The notes beneath the pieces were generated by a model. It saw nothing but the letters and a program-made list of their open reading frames with translations, was not told where the DNA came from and did no database searches. Of a stretch of DNA of 64,000 bases, positions 9,847 through 18,720 are shown one piece after another (position 1 is the stretch's first letter; the number at the start of each line of letters is the position of its first letter). A program made the translations under genes and the position numbers. Source of the stretch: CBDCYS01 sp965226245 (lineage in GTDB: Bacteria > Acidobacteriota > Terriglobia > Bryobacterales > UBA6623); assembly GCA_965226245.1 (NCBI GenBank), contig CBDDCL010000015.1:682001-746000 (forward strand), in the 5' to 3' direction.

Positions 9847-11301
9847 CTACTGTGTTATAAAAATGGCGCGCCGTAAAAATAGCAGGCGCCGGGTTGGTGC
9901 AACAGGTGGTGGGCGATCTGGCGTCGCAGCGTGGCGATCGATTGCGGATTATGCCGCTCGGCCCGTATCGGGCGCCCCGCGCGGGCGGAATTGCGCAGAC
10001 CGCGCGGGCTGGGATATTCGTATCTGGGCGGCTCGCGCGGAGGGGGAAAAACGGCTCCTCTCGCCCACCAGGAACCCATACGCCGCGATCGAAAGTGTCC
10101 CGTGATGGTGAAATCCCCGCCAGCCTCGCCCCTCGTATTGGTTCAGTCCCAACTCTTGCTTGAGTTCCTGATAATCCCGCTCGATGATCCAGCGCTGCTT
10201 GGCTAGGGCGACCAGCTGTTTGAGCTTCGTCTCCGGGGGCAGATTCGACAGCCAGTATTTCGTCGGTTCCGCTTCCCCCTGGGGCCATTCGATCAGCAAC
10301 CATTGCTCGGGATGAGCCTCGTGCTGCTCGTAGTCGCGATGCGCCGGCCGCACCCGCAACACGGCAAAGCGCGAGGCCAGCTTGCGCTTCGTGCCCTCCC
10401 TCCAGCTCAGCTTCTTCCAGGCCTTTGGCGGCAACCCCAGCGCCAGCTCCCGTGCCGCCAATGGCTGCTGCTGCTTGCCGCGCCGCAACAACTTGGGCGG
10501 ACGCCCTTGTCCTTTGTATTTCTTCGGCGGCAAGGGGGCTTGCCCCGGTTTCCAGACGCTGGTCGTGCGCTGGATCCCGACCACGTATTCCAGCTTCAGC
10601 TCTCGTAACTCGGCCCGAAACGCACTGTCATTGCCATAGGCCGCATCGGCCAGCACAACGCCCGGCTGCACTTCTTCTTCGAGCGCCTGGCGAATCTGAT
10701 CGAGCGCGATTTGCGGTTTGGTTTGGAAACAAACTTCCTGGGGCACGCCGGCTTTGCGCCGCCGCTGGCGATCCCGCGCCCAACTCGCGGGCAAGTAGAG
10801 GCGCCAGGCGATTGGCAAACTGCTGTGCCAGGTGGCCACCGACAGACCCACCGCCACTTGGCAGTTTTCCTGTTTGCCCAGCTGCCCGCAGTACTGCCGC
10901 GCGACGCCGACGGAGTGGTTGCCTTTTTTGGGGCTGCCGGTATCGTCGACGATCCAGGCGACCAGCGGCCCTTTTCTCTTCATCAGCGGCAAGGTCCAAC
11001 TGCGCACCTGAGCCAGCAGAACCTGATCGCTCCAGGGCGAGTCGGCGACCAGATGGTGCAGCGACTGGTGGGTGCGGCGGACGTTGTGCGGCGCCAGACG
11101 GGCAGCCATCGGCTCGACGCTTTTGCGTTTCAGCGGCAGCAGCAGGCCCCGGCAATAGCCTTTCAGCGGCTCGATACGGTCGGCATGTCCCGCGGCACGC
11201 GCCAGGCTGTCCAGATAAGCCGCAAGACGTTTTTGCTGTGCGCCTGGCGCCGAAGTTTTGTTCGGCACATTCTTATGTTACCATATTTTATAACACAGTA
11301 G
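9847..11301 (-). mobile_element. IS701-family insertion sequence
   Basis: Element of about 1455 bp bounded by inverted terminal repeats: CTACTGTGTTATAAAA at 9847-9862 and its complement ending at 11301. It carries a DDE transposase reading leftward. The 4-mers at the junctions (CTAA left, GTAG right) resemble but do not match each other, so no clean target duplication can be called. Its right end is 3 bases from the left end of the IS1182-like element, so the two were inserted at practically the same site. Confidence 0.75.
9949..11268 (-). CDS. IS701-family transposase (frameshifted C-terminus)
   Basis: 439-residue DDE transposase of the IS701 type. Diagnostic blocks are VDDTGSPKKGNHSVGVARQY (first catalytic Asp), LADAAYGND (second Asp), WIIERDYQELKQELGLNQYE (Glu) and WRGFHHHGTLSIAAYGFL. 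The last ~16 residues are out of frame: another minus frame down to 9855 encodes RAERHNPQSIATLRRQIA and a final Cys-containing tail, which is the expected family C-terminus. One extra base near 9968-9972 explains this, so the true coding extent is 9855-11268. Activity is doubtful. Confidence 0.8.
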   Translation of the reverse strand: MPNKTSAPGAQQKRLAAYLDSLARAAGHADRIEPLKGYCRGLLLPLKRKSVEPMAARLAPHNVRRTHQSLHHLVADSPWSDQVLLAQVRSWTLPLMKRKGPLVAWIVDDTGSPKKGNHSVGVARQYCGQLGKQENCQVAVGLSVATWHSSLPIAWRLYLPASWARDRQRRRKAGVPQEVCFQTKPQIALDQIRQALEEEVQPGVVLADAAYGNDSAFRAELRELKLEYVVGIQRTTSVWKPGQAPLPPKKYKGQGRPPKLLRRGKQQQPLAARELALGLPPKAWKKLSWREGTKRKLASRFAVLRVRPAHRDYEQHEAHPEQWLLIEWPQGEAEPTKYWLSNLPPETKLKQLVALAKQRWIIERDYQELKQELGLNQYEGRGWRGFHHHGTLSIAAYGFLVGERSRFSPSARAAQIRISQPARSAQFRPRGAPDTGRAA

Positions 11302-11304
11302 CAG

Positions 11305-12808
11305 TAGCAGCCCGTGGCAGAAGTGGCGGTTTTCAAGCGGTGTCAGCGGGACCGCAGATGCGGGGTGGCGAGTCGAGCCGGAATGGCCTGTTGGCCAGGC
11401 GCGTCCACAGCCGAAGCAGAAGCGTTCGCCGGGTCAAAAAAGGCCACCTGAGAGCCTCCCAGAGCCAATCGAAGGCCTTTTTCGCTTCCGCCAGCCCGCG
11501 CGGCGTGCCCGCTCCCAGCTCCTTCCTCAGCAGCAGCGACAAGTTGAACGCGCCGCCGTGAATCAGCAGCCGTTTCAAGATATTTTCGTGGCCGCGCAGG
11601 TGCGTCCGCCGCATCCCGCCCGTCTCGTATAAATGCGCGAAGCTGCGTTCCACCCGCTCGCTGCGTAACCGTGACAGCCGTTTGCCCCGCTCGCCGCGCA
11701 TCCGTCGCCGGTTGCCATACACCGCTTGTTGCTGCCGCCGCTTGCCGCACCAGTTGCGCCGCCCGCGGTCCGGTTCATTGATGTAAGAACGCAGCTCCAG
11801 CGCCGTCAGGTCCGTCAGCACGTCGTTGCTGTGATAGCCCTTGTCGGCCACCACTTCTTGCAGCCCTTGGGGAGACAGTTGCTCGTTCGCCTGCTGGTCT
11901 TGGGCGACCGCGGCGACTTGCTCCGCGGCCGCGCTAATCGTCTCGGACACGGTGCTCGTGTCGCCCAGATCGGCGCCTTGCACGGTCAGCGCCAGCAGCG
12001 CGCCCGTCTGCAGGTCCACGGCGTGCTCGGCCTTGTGCGCCAAGTGCGTGCGCCCGTCTTTCATTTTTGCGATCTTGGCGTCGGGGTCATGCGGATTCGT
12101 CCAATCCTTAGTTGGAGCCTTTGTTTTTGCGCTTTTTGTCCAGCTTGGCCAGCTGCTCGCGGGTCGGCGTCTCGATCCCCGACTGCGCCGCCAGCCCCTT
12201 GAGAAACTCTTCGTAGGCCTCGCCGCTGTCGCGCCGCACGATCGAGCGCAACGCCGCGTTGGCCTCCAGCGTGGTGGCATCGACCGCAATCGTGCCGCCT
12301 TTCAACAGACCCTGCTGGGCGAGCAATTGCAGCACCCAGGTGAACACTTCGCGGTGCGTTTCGACGTCGATCAGGCGGCGCGTACGCGAGATCGTCGAAT
12401 GATCGGGCGTGGATTCGTCGAGCTCGATGGCGAGAAAGCGCCGCAGCGAGATCGAATCGGCCAGGCGCCAAGCGATGCCGCGCTCGCTGTCGATGCCTTC
12501 CAGATAACCGATCAGCAGGCAGCGGAAGTAGCTGCCGGGCGTCAGCGAGGGACGGCCCATGTGCGCCGCGTAGAACTTCTCGCAGCGCTGTTCGGCGAAG
12601 TCGTCGAAGCCGTGCTCGTCGAGCAGCTCGTTGAGCCTGCGATAAAACGGGTGGGCCGCTGTGTGTGGCAGATCCGCGGCGGCGACCCACAGCCCTTTCT
12701 GGCGCTGCCGCTGGTTGCGTCGTCCCATTGCCATAAAACAATTATACACCAAGATGTTTTAATTGTAAAGTATTTTATGTATTCTTGTACTTTTACCACG
12801 GGCTGCTA
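11305..12808 (-). mobile_element. IS1182-family insertion sequence
   Basis: About 1504 bp with inverted ends TAGCAGCCCGTGG (11305-11317) and CCACGGGCTGCTA (12796-12808). It contains an IS1182-type transposase that is frameshifted. It abuts the IS701-like element on its left, and on its right the interrupted kinase-tail gene resumes, showing that both elements landed in one gene. Confidence 0.75.
11333..12752 (-). pseudogene. IS1182-family transposase, frameshifted
   Basis: The N-terminal half (12108-12752) encodes GSYFRCLLIGYLEGIDSERG, DHSTISRTRRLID and TIAVDATTLEANAALRSIVR, all typical of IS1182. It stops at KKRKNKGSN followed by TAA. The other half continues in another frame with KDWTNPHDPDAKIAKMKDGR, THLAHKAEHAVDLQTG, VVADKGYHSN and ERSFAHLYETGGMRR. 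The KGSN-KDW junction is normally continuous in the family, so a single extra T at about 12115 broke the gene. Without it a ~470-residue protein would result. Confidence 0.85.
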
Positions 12809-12809
12809 G

Positions 12810-12935
12810 GGCACCTACGACGTATCCCCCGATGGGCAGCGGTTTGTGATGGTGGAAACGCTGGAAGAACCTCCCGCACCTCTCATCCACGTGGTGATGA
12901 ACTAGTGCGAAGAGTTCCGCGACCGCGAGCAGGAC
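12810..12935 (+). pseudogene. Ser/Thr-kinase-type TolB/PD40 tail, right fragment
   Basis: Immediately after the IS1182 end the plus strand encodes GTYDVSPDGQRFVMVE...PLIHVVMN, the usual C-terminal end of the same kinase-associated propeller whose left part lies at 9577-9840. An in-frame TAG at 12903 stands where a tryptophan (N-W-[YF]-E-E) is expected; the frame then continues CEEFRDREQD. This pins the pair of insertion sequences to a single interrupted gene. Confidence 0.6.
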
Positions 12936-12956
12936 TATGGTATGCACCCCTAGGCT

Positions 12957-13012
12957 GAGATGCCGAACGTCTCACCCTGGCCGAGATGCGAGAGTTTCTC
13001 GACGCCAGCGAC
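12957..13012 (+). pseudogene. N-terminal remnant of an integrase-type transposase
   Basis: About 55 bp nearly identical to the first codons of the transposase at 14416-15852 (AERLTLAEM.EFL.AS block, read here on the plus strand). Nothing else of that element is recognisable here, so it is a decayed second copy. The DNA from here to the VapBC promoter shows no other gene. Confidence 0.5.
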
Positions 13013-13160
13013 ACTCGAAGGACGCATCGACATCACGGAACCTGCACGCCACTCTCTATCACGCCAGGGGCATCGCGCCCGATCATGGGGGCCGTGATCG
13101 AGCACGATTTCCGCCACATTTCTGGCTTGCTGGTCGTGCAGTCGTGCTCCCCCAGCATTC

Positions 13161-13190
13161 TTGCTGTCGAAACCGGTCAAATCGTGATAA
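13161..13190 (+). promoter_or_regulatory. putative vapBC promoter
   Basis: TTGCTG (13161-13166), an 18-base spacer and TGATAA (13185-13190) form a plausible sigma-70 promoter just upstream of the inverted repeat that precedes vapB. Inferred from sequence only. Confidence 0.4.
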
Positions 13191-13193
13191 GAT

Positions 13194-13212
13194 GATATCA
13201 ATAGGTGATATC
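13194..13212. promoter_or_regulatory. palindromic operator of the VapBC operon
   Basis: Perfect inverted repeat GATATCA-N5-TGATATC centred between the putative -10 box and the ATG at 13214. VapB-type ribbon-helix-helix antitoxins usually autoregulate by binding such a repeat; here it would cover the transcription start. Confidence 0.65.
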
Positions 13213-13213
13213 G

Positions 13214-13438
13214 ATGATTCGAACCATCATCAATCTAGACTCCGATGAGAAAACCTGGTTGGAACGCACGGCGAAGTCGGCCGGCGTGCCTATGACCGAA
13301 CTAGTGAGAGAAGCGATTCGGAGAATGCGTCGTCAGGAGGAGATGTCATTCGAGCAGTTGCTCGAGCAGACAAGCGGCCTGTGGAGCGAAGAGGACGGGC
13401 TCTCCTATCAACGCCGCCTGCGCGAGGAGTGGCGGTGA
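13214..13438 (+). CDS. vapB: VapB-type ribbon-helix-helix antitoxin
   Basis: 74-residue protein beginning MIRTIINLDSDEKTWLERTA, with the beta-strand plus two-helix pattern of the ribbon-helix-helix (CopG/MetJ) fold and a C-terminal acidic/Trp-containing tail that would bind the toxin. It is expected to neutralise the VapC ribonuclease and repress the operon. The ATG at 13214 is chosen over an in-frame GTG at 13205 that lies inside the operator. Its stop overlaps the toxin start (GTGA). Confidence 0.8.
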   Translation: MIRTIINLDSDEKTWLERTAKSAGVPMTELVREAIRRMRRQEEMSFEQLLEQTSGLWSEEDGLSYQRRLREEWR

Positions 13439-13803
13439 CTGTGCTGCTGGATTCGGTGCTGCTGATCGATCACTTCAATGGGGTTCGTGAAGCCACAACG
13501 TACCTGAGGGAAATGCAGGGCGAGAGTTCGATTTCGGTAATGACTCGCGCGGAGGTGCTGAGTGGGTTTGATGCGGCGCAAGCCGCGGCTGCATTACCAC
13601 TACTCGATCGTTTTCCGATGCTCCCAATCGAGAGAGACGCGGCAGACCTTGCAGCCCGGCTGCGACGGGAGGAACGCTGGCGGCTTCCGGACGCGTTTCA
13701 AGCGGCGCTGGCAAAGCTACACGGGCTGAAACTGTCGACAAGGAATACGCGCGATTTTCCGCCCGAGCGCTATGATTTCGTCGTCGTGCCCTATCGGATC
13801 TAG
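13435..13803 (+). CDS. vapC: VapC-type PIN-domain ribonuclease toxin
   Basis: 122-residue PIN domain protein. Acidic metal ligands are visible: Asp in LLDSVLLID at the N-terminus, Glu in TRAEVLSG, and Asp in RLPDAFQAALA plus TRNTRDF near the C-terminus. VapC toxins are Mg-dependent endoribonucleases that cut tRNA or rRNA. The GTG start overlaps the vapB stop by 4 bases and is preceded by GAGGAG. It appears complete. After it, up to 13987, no gene is seen. Confidence 0.82.
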   Translation: MTVLLDSVLLIDHFNGVREATTYLREMQGESSISVMTRAEVLSGFDAAQAAAALPLLDRFPMLPIERDAADLAARLRREERWRLPDAFQAALAKLHGLKLSTRNTRDFPPERYDFVVVPYRI

Positions 13804-13987
13804 CTACGATTGGTTGACCGGGCTCAAGGCTCTCAGTGAACAGTATTGTCCTTAAAGGTCTCGATGCAGGCGATGACAGGCTACGTCGGCCCGGAGACCG
13901 ACGCGGCCCGCCAGGAGGCGCGCGCCACCTCCGGGCGACGCGCCCTTCGGAGTTGCCGGGGGACGGTTGTGATCAGGGCGGAATGAA

Positions 13988-14086
13988 AGCCCGTTGAAAC
14001 GGGCTGAGGAACAAACTTCGGGAGGGGCTGGTCAACCGGCCCTAAAAGGACCGGCCTAAAGGAGACCAAGCCACGTGAACGTGGCT
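13988..14086. repeat. triple-hairpin intergenic repeat, copy A
   Basis: Three consecutive inverted repeats: AGCCCGT-TGAA-ACGGGCT (13988-14005), an imperfect CCGGCCCT-AAA-AGGACCGG (14036-14054) and AGCCACG-TGAA-CGTGGCT (14069-14086). The same three hairpins in the same order recur at 32176-32273. No protein-coding sense is visible. Confidence 0.8.
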
Positions 14087-14269
14087 CCACGGCTCTAAGT
14101 GAACAGCATTGGGGCTAGCTAGCTAACCCCTGCTAGCCCGCACCGAACCTATCATCGAAGTTCCACCAGCATTTTCCAATCCAAGGATGAGCCTGAAATC
14201 GGTCGGGGCGTAGAAGGGCAGGCTGCAGGATGAGAATCTCCTTTCTGAGAGGATCGCAGGGCTTCGAGA

Positions 14270-14294
14270 GGGGAGGGGGGCAAGGGGGAGGGGG
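14270..14294 (+). other. potential G-quadruplex motif
   Basis: Four G-runs of 4, 6, 5 and 5 with loops of 1, 3 and 1 bases on the plus strand, inside the left terminal region of the insertion sequence. A complementary C-rich stretch at 14346-14355 could alternatively pair with it. Confidence 0.5.
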
Positions 14295-14415
14295 AAGCTG
14301 AGCACGGTCTTGGCCGCTGGACGAGAGTTTCTTGAGCTTCTCCTTCCCCCTCCCCTCAATGTCGAGTCCGGGGCCGTCAGGCCCCGCTCCCGACAGCGCT
14401 GTTCCCAGCAGCGCT

Positions 14416-15852
14416 CTAGCGCCGCGAGCGGCAGGCGTCGAGCAGTTTTCTTTTGCGTTGTTGCATCCGCAGAGCGCATTCGGTATCGCTCATCCGCAGC
14501 GCCTGCTGCTGCAACCTGGCCGCGCTGACGCCTTCCTTCAAGCAGCTCTCCCAGTCTTGCAGCGAGACCAGTTTTTCGTAGGGCGTGCGATAGTCGTTGA
14601 GCCGGTAACGCCGTCGCCGCTTGCCGTTGTCGCTCAGCTCGATGGTGGCGAATCCGCAGGGACGGTGATAGTTCAAATACGGGTTGAAATCGGCCGTGTA
14701 AAAGCGCTGCACTTGGCCGGCGTGACGGGCGGCGATCGGTGCGTGTCCGATATGCTTGCGCACCACCGCGCCGTTCTTGCCTTCCACCAAAGCATTGTCG
14801 GTGGTGCGATTTGCCCGCGACTTGGTGAACTCTTGCACCAGTAATCCTAAAAACGGCAGTTGGACGTTCTAGCATTCGTTGTAACATATTGAAAGAACGT
14901 ATCTTATGTGCTGATATTGCAACTGCGGAGCAGTTGCAATCTTCACCCGCCGGTCCCCGATGACATTCGGGTCCAACTGACGTCTCGTCACAAGGTTGGG
15001 CGGTTCGAAGACGACCAACTGCCGTTTTTAGGGTAATTTGTTCAGCAATTCCTTCACCCGGTGGTTGATAAACTCCGAGCCGTTGTCGGAATGAAAACCG
15101 AGGATACGGAAGGGGAATTGATGCAGCATCGCTTCCAAAACCGGCAATAAATGGGCCTCGGAGATGGTTTCGCAGCAGCCCACAATCTGCCATTGCGTGA
15201 CCGTGTCGACGGCATTGATGTGATAAATCCCCTTGCCGCAGCCGCTGTCGCCCTGGTGCACCGTGTCGACCCGCAAGTGGCCCGGCTGGCCGTGCGGCTC
15301 GGGCTTGCGGCGCTCGCCGATGCTCACCGCCGAGGCGCGAGTCTGGGTGTGATGGACACGGTGTTCTCGATAGGCCCGGCTGCGCCGTAAGTTGTAGATA
15401 TGAGAGGCCGAGATGGAAGCCAGTCGTTCGTAGTCGGCCCTGTTGTGGACCTCGTATTCGCGCTGCAGGATGCGGCGCACGGCCGGACCCGAAAGCCCTT
15501 CGTGGGCGCCATCGGTGTCGGCCAGCAGCTTGATATCGGAGGGTGTATAACGGCGCGGGAAGCGACGGCGCCGCGAGGTTTGCGGCTCGATGACGCCGCG
15601 CTCGCGCCAGCGGGCGATCAAACGGGTGATTTGCGCTTTGCTGAGCCCGCTGATCTTGACCAGATAGCGGCGCACGATTCCCTTGTCTTTTCTTGACAAA
15701 CCCAGGTACTTTTGAGCGCGCAAGACGCCTTCGACCAGGCCATAAATCTGCTTGCGGCCGGTGCCGGCGAAGCTGAGATTGTTGCTGGCGCTGAGAAACT
15801 CTGGCATCTCGGCCAGGGTGAGACGTTCGGCATGCTGCATGGTGACTTGCAT
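14416..15852 (-). pseudogene. integrase-core (DDE) transposase split by a MITE
   Basis: N-terminal part (15033-15852): helix-turn-helix region, LSRKDKGIVRRYLVKISGLS, then catalytic-core blocks LRVDTVHQGD (Asp), GFHSDNGSEFINHRVKELL (Asp). C-terminal part (14416-14840): QEFTKSRANRTTDNALVEGK (Glu) and NPYLNYHRPCGFAT. The two halves are separated by a 187-bp MITE plus a 5-bp target duplication. Removing the MITE and one GTAAT copy yields an uninterrupted ELLNKLLVQEFTKS. Hence this was an intact ~415-residue transposase before the MITE arrived. Confidence 0.88.
14846..15032. mobile_element. 187-bp MITE with 18-bp perfect terminal inverted repeats
   Basis: Perfect inverted ends CCTAAAAACGGCAGTTGG (14846-14863 and 15015-15032), flanked by a 5-bp direct repeat GTAAT (14841-14845 and 15033-15037). 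It has no ORF. Inside is an 11-bp perfect palindrome (ATTGCAACTGC-GGA-complement, 14916-14940). It is non-autonomous; the mobilising transposase is not in the window. Confidence 0.92.
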
Positions 15853-16006
15853 TCACCCGCATTGTGCCCTGACCCGACCTGATCATCTTCAGGCTCATCT
15901 TGTGTTGGAAACACATCCTCCCTTCAGGCTCATCTTGTATTGGACAACTCTGTGTGCCTTCCGACCACCATGAACCGTGCTAAAGTGACTGGGAGTAGTC
16001 CTCGCT

Positions 16007-16510
16007 ATGGCGGCACCGCATCAAGCCCTAGATCCAGGGATGATACGGAAGTTCTGGGAGTTGGTCAGAGATAGTCCCAAAGAGCTTCCCGACCATATAG
16101 TGCAGTACCGTCAGGCGCTTTCTACGCTTGCGGAACGGGAACTAGAAAGACTTCCACCCGCCCAGTATCCGCCAGGACCGAATCGGGATAAGATGGAAAA
16201 AGAAATGACCGAAAAGAACGTCGGCGAAGGCAGGTCAAATGCCCAATCGCCGCTAAGCCAGAGGTATCGCTACCTCACGCCTGCTGTCACTCCAGGCGCT
16301 TTCGTGTCAGTAATATGCATCGTAGTGGTCGCTGCCGCTGCGAGTCTGGTAGTATTCCGTCTCGGAGGTAACCCAACTGTCACGGCTGTGACCGCCGCTG
16401 TCGTGCTGGTTGGATTGATCGGAGGTGTCTGGTACATATTCGCAAAGAGTTCCAGGGAGACCAAACACGCAGACGTCGAGCGCGGCAAGGCGCTGGACAG
16501 TATCCCGTAG
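16007..16510 (+). CDS. unknown protein with C-terminal two-helix membrane anchor
   Basis: 167 residues, no family recognised. Residues 1-80 are charged and soluble (MIRKFWELVRDSPKELPDHI, then an acidic/basic linker); residues ~95-118 and ~123-144 are two hydrophobic segments; a short basic tail follows. A GGGAG sequence lies upstream of the ATG. It is followed 22 bases later by another small two-helix membrane protein, suggesting an operon. The layout (soluble sensor-like part plus two membrane helices) resembles small membrane effectors in conflict systems, but this is only a structural analogy. Confidence 0.5.
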   Translation: MAAPHQALDPGMIRKFWELVRDSPKELPDHIVQYRQALSTLAERELERLPPAQYPPGPNRDKMEKEMTEKNVGEGRSNAQSPLSQRYRYLTPAVTPGAFVSVICIVVVAAAASLVVFRLGGNPTVTAVTAAVVLVGLIGGVWYIFAKSSRETKHADVERGKALDSIP

Positions 16511-16532
16511 CGAAGTACGCCACGATAACGTT

Positions 16533-16880
16533 GTGGATGCCAACTACCTGGAGATTGAGAAAGCCACACATGAATACCGGCAACACCTGATCACGACCGA
16601 TTTCCAGTATCGGAAGGAATTTAGTACGAATCTTAGAAAGCTTAAGGTTCTCTTGATCGCCTCCGCAACTGCTGCCGTCATCGGCTACCTGGGCTCCCAA
16701 CCTCTGGGGATGAATCCTGAGTTGGCGAAGATCTTGGTCGCTCTGGCCTCGCCTAGTGCGACGCTGTGGATCATTGTGGATTTCGTCAAGGACCTAAAAG
16801 ATTGGCACGATCTTTGGTCTGAATATAATGATCGGTGGTCGGATGAGTATCAACGCTATCTCGATCGGTTAAAGACCTAG
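16533..16880 (+). CDS. unknown two-helix membrane protein
   Basis: About 115 residues from a GTG at 16533 (the open frame extends to 16425, overlapping the previous gene). Sequence: charged amphipathic N-terminus (NYLEIEKATHEYRQHLITTD), hydrophobic segments at about residues 38-55 and 65-85, then a strongly charged, Trp-rich C-terminus (KDWHDLWSEYNDRWSDEYQR). No family identified; the 2TM-plus-coil pattern is reminiscent of SLATT-like 2TM proteins but key motifs cannot be confirmed. The start is uncertain since no clear ribosome site is seen. Confidence 0.45.
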   Translation: MDANYLEIEKATHEYRQHLITTDFQYRKEFSTNLRKLKVLLIASATAAVIGYLGSQPLGMNPELAKILVALASPSATLWIIVDFVKDLKDWHDLWSEYNDRWSDEYQRYLDRLKT

Positions 16881-17242
16881 AGCCGATGTGACGTTCGTGC
16901 CAAGCCGTAACCGCAAGGGATCGCCAGTTCGCAATAGGCCCCGGAGGCTGGCACTCAGTTTCGCGTAACTCCCAGCTCGAGTAATGGTAGACTGCGTTGC
17001 ACGTGCTAGCGTCGCTGCCGCTCCTCATCTCACTGGCCCTCTTGACGACAAGGCGCCAGACGCCTTTGATACAGCAGTGCTGGTGGCCGCGATTTGGCCG
17101 TGATCGCCACATTCTATAAGGCGTAAGCAGACAGCCTCCCTCAAAGCCTCTCCTCGTTCGATTCGCGGTCATCGACTTCTCTAGTTCTCGGATTCTCCAG
17201 AAAGACTTGACAAGCTCCTTATGCTAAAAAGAGGAGGGGTTT
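16881..17242. other. intergenic region without recognised feature
   Basis: About 360 bases. A minus-strand open frame spans much of it but has no ribosome site, is rich in Arg/Cys/His in a way typical of random GC-rich frames, and overlaps the 3' end of the preceding gene. A GAGGAGGGG ribosome site for the peptidase lies at its right end. Confidence 0.5.
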
Positions 17243-18613
17243 ATGACGCGGAGTTTGTCTCGCCAAAAGGTGAAAGAGGGCGCCCAACTGAAAAAGCGCC
17301 TCGAGTATTTTCCAGGCCGGATCTTGTTGAGAGTTCGAGAGCAGCCTCTCAGGCGTCGGCTCGCCAGCAGCAGCCTGCACTTCACTTCGAGCGCGGCGGC
17401 GTGTCTTCCCGAAGCGATAACGGGACCACTGAATTCTCTGCGAAATAACGCCGGGCTGAAAGCCGTTCAGCCTTTGTTCTCCACGCAGGGCCGCAAGACT
17501 CATCGCAGCGCACTTTCATTAGCCGAGAGGCAAAAGTTGGCGATTCTTTCAAGTGTTGCCGAATGCTGTGACTCCGGCATGGGCGGATTCGCCGTGCTCT
17601 CGGTCGACCCGAAGTGCGTTACGGCGGAAGTCATGAGCAACCTGCTCGATTCGCCGATGGTGGAAATCGCTGAAGCGATGCCGACGCGATGGCTGATGGC
17701 TAGCGAAACCGACCCGATGCGGAACCTGCAGTGGGGACTGCGAGCGATTCAGTGGTTCGAAGCAAAGCGGCCCGATGCGAGCGATATTGGCGTGGCCGTC
17801 CTCGATACGGGAATCGACATGCGCCATCCCGACTTCGCTGACGTGAAGATCGACTATCACTACGGTTCGTTTTCCCCTCGGGATGTCCTCGGGCACGGCA
17901 CCCACGTAGCGGGCATCATCGCGGCGGAAACCAACAACGGTGTCGGCATTGCAGGCGTCGCGAATTGCAAGCTCGAAGTCTAGAAGATATTTCCCGATCA
18001 GCCGGTCCGCGGCGATTTCTATGTGGATGGGGAAAGATACCTGCAGGCTCTCAACGCCGTCCGCCGCTCGGGGCTGAATGTGATGAACTTGAGCATCGGC
18101 GGGACGGCGTCCTCGCGGACCGAAACTTTGCTGTTCCGCAGGCTCGAGGCCGATGGCGTGCTCTCGGTCGCCGCCATGGGCAATGAGTTTCTCGATGGCA
18201 ATCCGAAGGAGTACCCGGCCGCATACAAGGGCGTCTTGGCAGTGGGCGCCGTCAACGAGAAGCGCGAGCGCGCCTGGTTCTCGAATACCGGGCGCCACAT
18301 TGGTCTTGTGGCCCCCGGTTCGAACATCCTATCGACCGCGCCGACGCAGCCGTCGCCCTATCTCGGCGAGACGAACTATGCCTCCTGGAGCGGTACATCC
18401 ATGGCGACGCCGCACGTCACGGCGGCGGCCGCCCTCGTAGGGGCCCAATGTGGCGCAGCCAACGCTCGAGAGGTCAGACAACAGTTGATCCGAACGGCAA
18501 GCCGATTGCCGGCAATGAAAAATGGGAGAAAGACGACCGCTTACGGTGCTGGCTTGTTGAACCTGAAGCAAGCCCTTTCTGAAAGGAAGACTCAGAGCCC
18601 CGCACGCAAGTGA
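17243..18613 (+). pseudogene. S8 (subtilisin-like) serine peptidase with in-frame amber stop
   Basis: 456 codons with a strong ribosome site before the ATG. An N-terminal prodomain-like region (residues 1-150) precedes the subtilase core: Asp188 in VAVLDTGID, His218 in LGHGTHVAGI, and Ser386 in SGTSMATPHV; the oxyanion-hole region reads VAAMGNEF. Codon 247 is TAG in the context CKLEV-stop-KIFPDQP, where subtilases commonly have V-W-K, so a TGG to TAG change is likely. The frame is otherwise intact on both sides. Either a fresh nonsense mutation, a sequencing error, or read-through. No classical signal peptide is obvious. Confidence 0.85.
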
Positions 18614-18720
18614 AGGGTCCCGCGTCTCATGCGGCAAACCCAAGGAGCCAATCGCGGGATGCAGCGAGCAAGTGTGCAGGCTACCGCGGGCCGCGCAATT
18701 GCCTATTCAGGTCAGCTTCA

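Larger units (their letters stand above)
14176..15943 (-). mobile_element. integrase-type (IS481-like) insertion sequence, inactivated
   Basis: The left end near 14176-14197 (CCAATCCAAGGATGAGCCTGAA) matches the inverted right end, which is present twice in tandem (15888-15908 and 15923-15943, TTCAGGCTCATCTT followed by GT[GA]TTGG). The element carries one rve-type transposase gene, itself split by a MITE. Exact ends are uncertain because of the duplicated right terminus. Confidence 0.6.

Noticed and set aside
14123..15916. A 597-codon open frame on the minus strand across the integrase-type IS.
   Set aside because: It is out of frame with the recognisable transposase halves and has no family similarity; a shadow in GC-rich DNA.
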